Under the pieces are notes generated by a model. That model had not been told where the DNA came from. It saw only the letters and a list, made by a program, of their open reading frames with translations, and did not search any database. A DNA stretch of 42,994 bases from an uncultured Dialister sp. (GTDB lineage: Bacteria > Bacillota > Negativicutes > Veillonellales > Dialisteraceae): contig URAA01000002.1 in the NCBI GenBank assembly GCA_900545785.1, positions 1-42,994 on the forward strand, in the 5' to 3' direction. Positions 39,497 through 42,994 of this stretch are shown here, piece after piece (positions within the stretch are counted from its first letter, which is position 1; each line of letters begins with the position of its first letter). The position numbers and the translations under genes are program-made.

Positions 39497-40438
39497 TTGA
39501 AAACAGCATTTCTTTTTCCGGGGCAAGGTTCCCAAAAAGTAGGTATGGTTCGCGATTTATATGAAAAATACGATTCCGTCAAAAAATTGATTAAGGAAGC
39601 GGACGATACCTTAGGATTTTCTATTTCTCAAATGATGTTTGACGGACCCGATACGGAATTAATGAAGACGGAATTTACGCAGCCTGCCATTTTGACGGCC
39701 AGTGTATGCTGCTTGACCGTTTTAAAAGAGCATGGTATCATTCCTGCCGTAGCGGCAGGGCACAGTTTGGGAGAATATTCCGCATTGGTTGCGGCAGATT
39801 CCCTTTCCTTTGCTGATGCAGTTCATACCGTGCATTTAAGAGGGAAATTTATGCAGGAAGCCGTTCCTCTCGGCAAAGGTGCCATGGCGGCAGTCATCGG
39901 ACTTGATCCGACGAAGATCACCGATATATGCAGTTCGGTTTCCACCGACGACAAACCGGTAGAGGCGGTCAATTTTAACTGCCCCGGCCAAACGGTCATT
40001 GCCGGTGAAACTTCAGCCGTGGAAAAAGCTTGCGAAGCTCTTAAAGAAGGGGGAGCCAAGAGAGCAATCATGCTCAAGGTCAGCGCTCCTTTCCATTCCG
40101 TACTGATGGAACCCGCGGCTGTAAGATTGAAAGAAGTACTGGACACGATTGAAATAAAAGATGCATCCATCCCTGTGATTGCCAATGTCAATGCAAAAGC
40201 GGAAACAGAGGGAGACGAAATCAGAAAAAATCTGATTGCCCAAGCGGCCCATGCCGTACACTGGGAGGAATCGGTGCATACACTGATTGCAGACGGTGCC
40301 GGAATTATGATTGAATGCGGCCCCGGCACGGTTCTTTCCGGATTTATGAGAAAGATAGACAAGAGTATTCCGACCCATCATGCGGAAGACATAGCAACGA
40401 TTGAAGAGACGGTCAATGCATTAAAGGAGGCAAGATAA
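39497..40438 (+). CDS. fabD: malonyl-CoA-ACP transacylase
   Basis: The 313-residue enzyme loads malonate on ACP. The N-terminal FLFPGQGSQKVGM and the nucleophile block AGHSLGEYSAL with Ser90 are intact, and a catalytic His lies in APFHSVLM. The TTG start at 39497 has GAGGTGAT upstream. The stop overlaps the fabG start by one base. Confidence 0.96.
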   Translation: MKTAFLFPGQGSQKVGMVRDLYEKYDSVKKLIKEADDTLGFSISQMMFDGPDTELMKTEFTQPAILTASVCCLTVLKEHGIIPAVAAGHSLGEYSALVAADSLSFADAVHTVHLRGKFMQEAVPLGKGAMAAVIGLDPTKITDICSSVSTDDKPVEAVNFNCPGQTVIAGETSAVEKACEALKEGGAKRAIMLKVSAPFHSVLMEPAAVRLKEVLDTIEIKDASIPVIANVNAKAETEGDEIRKNLIAQAAHAVHWEESVHTLIADGAGIMIECGPGTVLSGFMRKIDKSIPTHHAEDIATIEETVNALKEAR

Positions 40439-41181
40439 TGGAAGGAATCGAAAAAACTGCGCTGGTTACAGGGGCATCCCGGGGGATCGGCCGCGCCATT
40501 GCACTGGAACTTGCCAAAGAAGGATTTGCCGTTGCCGTGAATTACGCAGGAAGTAAAGAAGCGGCAGAAGAAGTAAAAAATGAAATTATGGCTGCCGGCG
40601 GCAAAGCATTTGTTCTCCAAGGCGATGTATCGTCCTCGGAAGATGTGGACAGAATTTTTAAAACCGTTAAAGAAGAATTCGGATTCCTTGATGTTCTTGT
40701 CAATAATGCAGGTATCACAAGAGATTCTCTATTGATCCGCATGAAAGAAAATCAATGGGATGAAGTGCTCGATACAGATTTAAAAAGCGTATTCCTCACG
40801 GTAAAGGCGGCAGGAGCGATGATGATGCGCCGTAAGAAAGGTGCGATTATTAATATTGCTTCCGTTTCCGGCATAACGGGAAATATAGGTCAGGTGAACT
40901 ATTCTTCCGCAAAAGCAGGTGTTATCGGGCTGACAAAAGCGGCAGCGAGGGAACTGGCTGCCCGGGGAATCCGCGTGAATGCTGTCGCTCCCGGATTTAT
41001 CGTAACCGATATGACGGATAAAATTCCCGATGACATAAAAGAAGGCATGCTCCATTCCATTCCGCTGAATCGTTTCGGCGCGGCGGAAGAAGTGGCAAAA
41101 GCCGTCGCTTTCCTTGCTTCCGATGATTCTTCTTATATTACGGGACAAGTTTTAAAAGTAGACGGCGGAATGGTTATGTAA
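40438..41181 (+). CDS. fabG: 3-oxoacyl-ACP reductase
   Basis: The 247-residue SDR enzyme reduces 3-oxoacyl-ACP with NADPH. It has the cofactor motif TGASRGIGRA, VNNAGITRDSLL, the Ser-Tyr-Lys triad in NIASVSG...VNYSSAKAG, and the closing DGGMVM. A small intergenic gap leads to acpP. Confidence 0.96.
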   Translation: MEGIEKTALVTGASRGIGRAIALELAKEGFAVAVNYAGSKEAAEEVKNEIMAAGGKAFVLQGDVSSSEDVDRIFKTVKEEFGFLDVLVNNAGITRDSLLIRMKENQWDEVLDTDLKSVFLTVKAAGAMMMRRKKGAIINIASVSGITGNIGQVNYSSAKAGVIGLTKAAARELAARGIRVNAVAPGFIVTDMTDKIPDDIKEGMLHSIPLNRFGAAEEVAKAVAFLASDDSSYITGQVLKVDGGMVM

Positions 41182-41225
41182 TATAATTTAACATGGTATA
41201 ATTCCATTGAAAGGTGGTGAAAAGG

Positions 41226-41459
41226 ATGGGGACTTTTGATAAAGTAAAAAATATCGTTGTAGAACAGCTGGGCGTCAGCGAAGCTGATGTACAGATCGAT
41301 TCCACTTTTATTGATGATCTCGGTGCAGACTCTTTGGACATTGTTGAATTAATCATGGCTTTTGAAGAAGAATTCGATATTGAAATTCCGGATGATGCAG
41401 CTGAAAAGATTAAAACTGTACGTGATGCAGTTGATTACATCGAAAAGCAGATTCAGTAA
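41226..41459 (+). CDS. acpP: acyl carrier protein
   Basis: The 77-residue acidic helical protein has the phosphopantetheine attachment DDLGADSLDIVELIM with Ser36. AAGGTGGTG precedes the ATG at 41226; the in-frame GTG four codons upstream is within that site. It carries the growing acyl chain for the neighbouring enzymes. Confidence 0.97.
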   Translation: MGTFDKVKNIVVEQLGVSEADVQIDSTFIDDLGADSLDIVELIMAFEEEFDIEIPDDAAEKIKTVRDAVDYIEKQIQ

Positions 41460-41481
41460 GTTGACTGAACCATGGAGGGCT

Positions 41482-41500
41482 CCGGGAGATTTTCTCCCGG
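41482..41500 (+). other. GC-rich hairpin after acpP
   Basis: CCGGGAG (41482-41488) pairs with CTCCCGG (41494-41500). It has no T-run, so it is not a terminator by itself. It may stabilise the abundant acpP mRNA. Confidence 0.55.
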
Positions 41501-41520
41501 GCGGCCACTATGAGGAGAAC

Positions 41521-41572
41521 ACCTCAAAAAAGCGGACGGCTTTTCTCTGCTATCCGTTTTTTTGAGGTTTTG
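41521..41572 (+). terminator. long A/T-tract hairpin between acpP and fabF
   Basis: ACCTCAAAAAAGCGGA (41521-41536) and TCCGTTTTTTTGAGGT (41553-41568) pair over 16 positions with one G-U. The loop is 16 nt. The T7 tract inside the 3' arm would end transcription after the inner CGGA/TCCG part. It likely sets a higher level of acpP than of fabF. Confidence 0.75.
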
Positions 41573-41635
41573 TCCGATATGGGGGATTTTCTTCCATGAT
41601 TTAGAAAAATAATAATAGAGAGGTGTTTAAAAATA

Positions 41636-42877
41636 ATGGAAAGACGAGTTGTAATTACAGGACTTGGTGCGGTATCACCCGTCGGGATAGGAGTAGAAGC
41701 ATTTTGGAACGGCCTTCTGGAAGGCAAATCCGGCATCAATGTCATCACTGCATTTGATGCAAGTGATTTTCCCGTGAAAATTGCAGGAGAAGTGAAAAAT
41801 TTTGATCCGACACTGGCAGGAGATAAAAAGACGATCCGCCACATGGACAGATATTCTCAATTTGCCGTCGCTGCAGCTAAAATGGCGATGGATGATGCGG
41901 GACTGGATATGGCAAAGGAAGATCCGAATATGGCAGGTACCGTCATCGGAACAGGTATCGGCGGTATCAATACCATGGAAGAAACAATTGTCCGTATTCA
42001 GGAAAAAGGACCGGCAAAGGTCAATCCTTTTGCTATTCCGATGATGATTGCCAATATGGCTTCCGGGCAGGTATCCATTACACTGGGACTGCAGGGGCCG
42101 GTTCTGACCGATGTCACTGCCTGCGCTTCCGGTACCAATGCGATCGGACTTGCGGCAAGAACGATCAAATACGGTGATGCGGATATCATGGTGGCAGGCG
42201 GTACGGAAGCTGCCGTTTCTCCGACACCCATGGCAGGATTTGCAGCCATGAAAGCGCTGTCCTCCAGAGACTGCCCGCCGGAAGAAGCATCCTGTCCTTT
42301 TGATGCCCGCCGTGACGGATTTGTTCTCGGTGAAGGAAGCGGCATTCTTATTTTAGAAGAATTGGAACATGCCAAGAAAAGAGGAGCCCATATTTATGCG
42401 GAAATCTGCGGATACGGCTCCAACGGTGATGCTTACCATATCACCGCACCGAAGCCGGGCGGAGAAGTGGCCTATATTTGTATGGAAAAAGCTTTGAAAG
42501 ATGCAGGAATTAAACCGGAAGAAGTCGATTACATCAACGCTCACGGAACATCAACTCATTTGAATGATTTAAATGAAACATCGGCAATCAAAGAACTTTT
42601 AGGCAAACATGCTTATGAAATTCCCGTGAACTCGACCAAATCCATGACAGGCCATTTATTGGGGGCTGCCGGAGCCATCGAAGCGGTGGTTTGCGCTCTT
42701 TCTATTGAACATAACAAAGTACATCCCACCATCAATTTAAAAGAAAAAGATCCGGAATGCGACTTGGATTATGTTGCTGAAGGGGCAAGAGACGTAAAAA
42801 TCAATGTGGCAATGTCAAATTCTTTCGGATTCGGCGGACATAATGCGGTGATAGTCATGAGGCGTTATGAAGAATGA
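41636..42877 (+). CDS. fabF: 3-oxoacyl-ACP synthase II
   Basis: The 413-residue condensing enzyme elongates acyl-ACP. The catalytic Cys163 is in VTACASGTNAIG, with the histidines in NAHGTSTHLND and SMTGHLLGAAG and the final FGFGGHNA loop. GAGAGGTG lies upstream of the ATG. Its stop overlaps the rnc start (ATGA). Confidence 0.97.
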   Translation: MERRVVITGLGAVSPVGIGVEAFWNGLLEGKSGINVITAFDASDFPVKIAGEVKNFDPTLAGDKKTIRHMDRYSQFAVAAAKMAMDDAGLDMAKEDPNMAGTVIGTGIGGINTMEETIVRIQEKGPAKVNPFAIPMMIANMASGQVSITLGLQGPVLTDVTACASGTNAIGLAARTIKYGDADIMVAGGTEAAVSPTPMAGFAAMKALSSRDCPPEEASCPFDARRDGFVLGEGSGILILEELEHAKKRGAHIYAEICGYGSNGDAYHITAPKPGGEVAYICMEKALKDAGIKPEEVDYINAHGTSTHLNDLNETSAIKELLGKHAYEIPVNSTKSMTGHLLGAAGAIEAVVCALSIEHNKVHPTINLKEKDPECDLDYVAEGARDVKINVAMSNSFGFGGHNAVIVMRRYEE

Positions 42878-42994
42878 GTCGGATAGAGGCGCATAGTCGG
42901 GAGCGTCTGATGAAAATTCGGGAATTTGCCGAGAAAAACGGTATTCCGCTGCAAAATCTCGAACTTCTGAATGTGGCGCTCACCCATACTTCTT
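42874..42994 (+). CDS. rnc: ribonuclease III (N-terminal part, runs off the window)
   Basis: A frame opening at 42874, overlapping fabF by ATGA, gives 40 residues. It ends with LNVALTHTS, the RNase III N-terminal signature in the form (L)xxALTHxSY. The fabF-rnc order is common in Firmicutes. The catalytic domain lies beyond the edge. Confidence 0.85.
   Translation, partial: MSRIEAHSRERLMKIREFAEKNGIPLQNLELLNVALTHTS

Noticed and set aside
1..42994. CRISPR arrays, insertion sequences, rRNA genes
   Set aside because: No regularly spaced direct repeats, transposase genes with terminal repeats, or rRNA sequence were seen on reading the window.

Overview
The window reads as the chromosome of a low-to-mid GC Gram-positive-lineage bacterium. 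T-box leaders, FapR, Mini-III, Rae1/YacP, a Firmicutes-style cysS-mrnC-rlmB-rae1 run and strong TTGACA-17-TATAAT promoters all point to Firmicutes. The mix of amino-acid transport and lipid genes, with no sporulation genes in view, would fit a Negativicutes (Veillonellaceae/Dialister-like) host. That placement is inference, not proven by any single marker.

Layout. 1-1031: end of a diacylglycerol-kinase-family gene and a ferritin, both on the minus strand. 1.2-8.7 kb: branched-chain amino acid uptake, split into livJ (binding protein) and livHMGF (permease and ATPases). Each part has its own strong promoter and an elaborate T-box leader. Between them sits guaB, an IMP dehydrogenase that closely resembles, from memory, the unusual Tritrichomonas foetus enzyme. 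8.7-9.7 kb: L-asparaginase. 9.8-14.7 kb: tRNA-Ser(GGA), then a decayed phage head-protein gene, then a GC-richer block (LysR regulator, 77-aa protein, iron alcohol dehydrogenase, aldo/keto reductase, truncated second aldo/keto reductase) that looks acquired.

14.8-16.0 kb: a secreted L,D-transpeptidase. 16.0-20.9 kb: an AT-rich toxin/antitoxin-like cluster with a Fic protein, a RelB/RelE pair, a HipA/CtkA-like kinase, a zeta-toxin pair, an M48 membrane protease and an orphan HicB. 21.0-22.4 kb: an HD-domain protein and a sirtuin, divergently transcribed. 22.5-29.2 kb: an unidentified structured RNA domain and a Cys T-box lead into cysS-mrnC-rlmB-rae1, followed by secG, rnr and smpB (RNA processing and ribosome rescue).

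29.2-34.0 kb: envelope genes, namely a GerMN lipoprotein and amidase (minus strand), then a polysaccharide deacetylase, a phosphodiester-glycosidase-domain protein and an unknown membrane-anchored protein. 34.0-35.4 kb: pyrF-pyrE. 35.4-42.99 kb: an NMO/FabK-like flavoprotein transcribed away from the fatty-acid cluster fapR-plsX-fabH-fabD-fabG-acpP-fabF, with rnc starting at the window edge.

The most unusual content is RNA. (1) The livHMGF leader carries two complete Stem I domains in series, one reading a Leu codon (CTC) and one an Ile codon (ATC), followed by two antiterminator/terminator units. (2) The livJ leader has one Stem I but two antiterminator/terminator units. (3) The cysS leader holds a 207-nt RNA domain closed by a 12-position stem, placed between the promoter and the Cys T-box.
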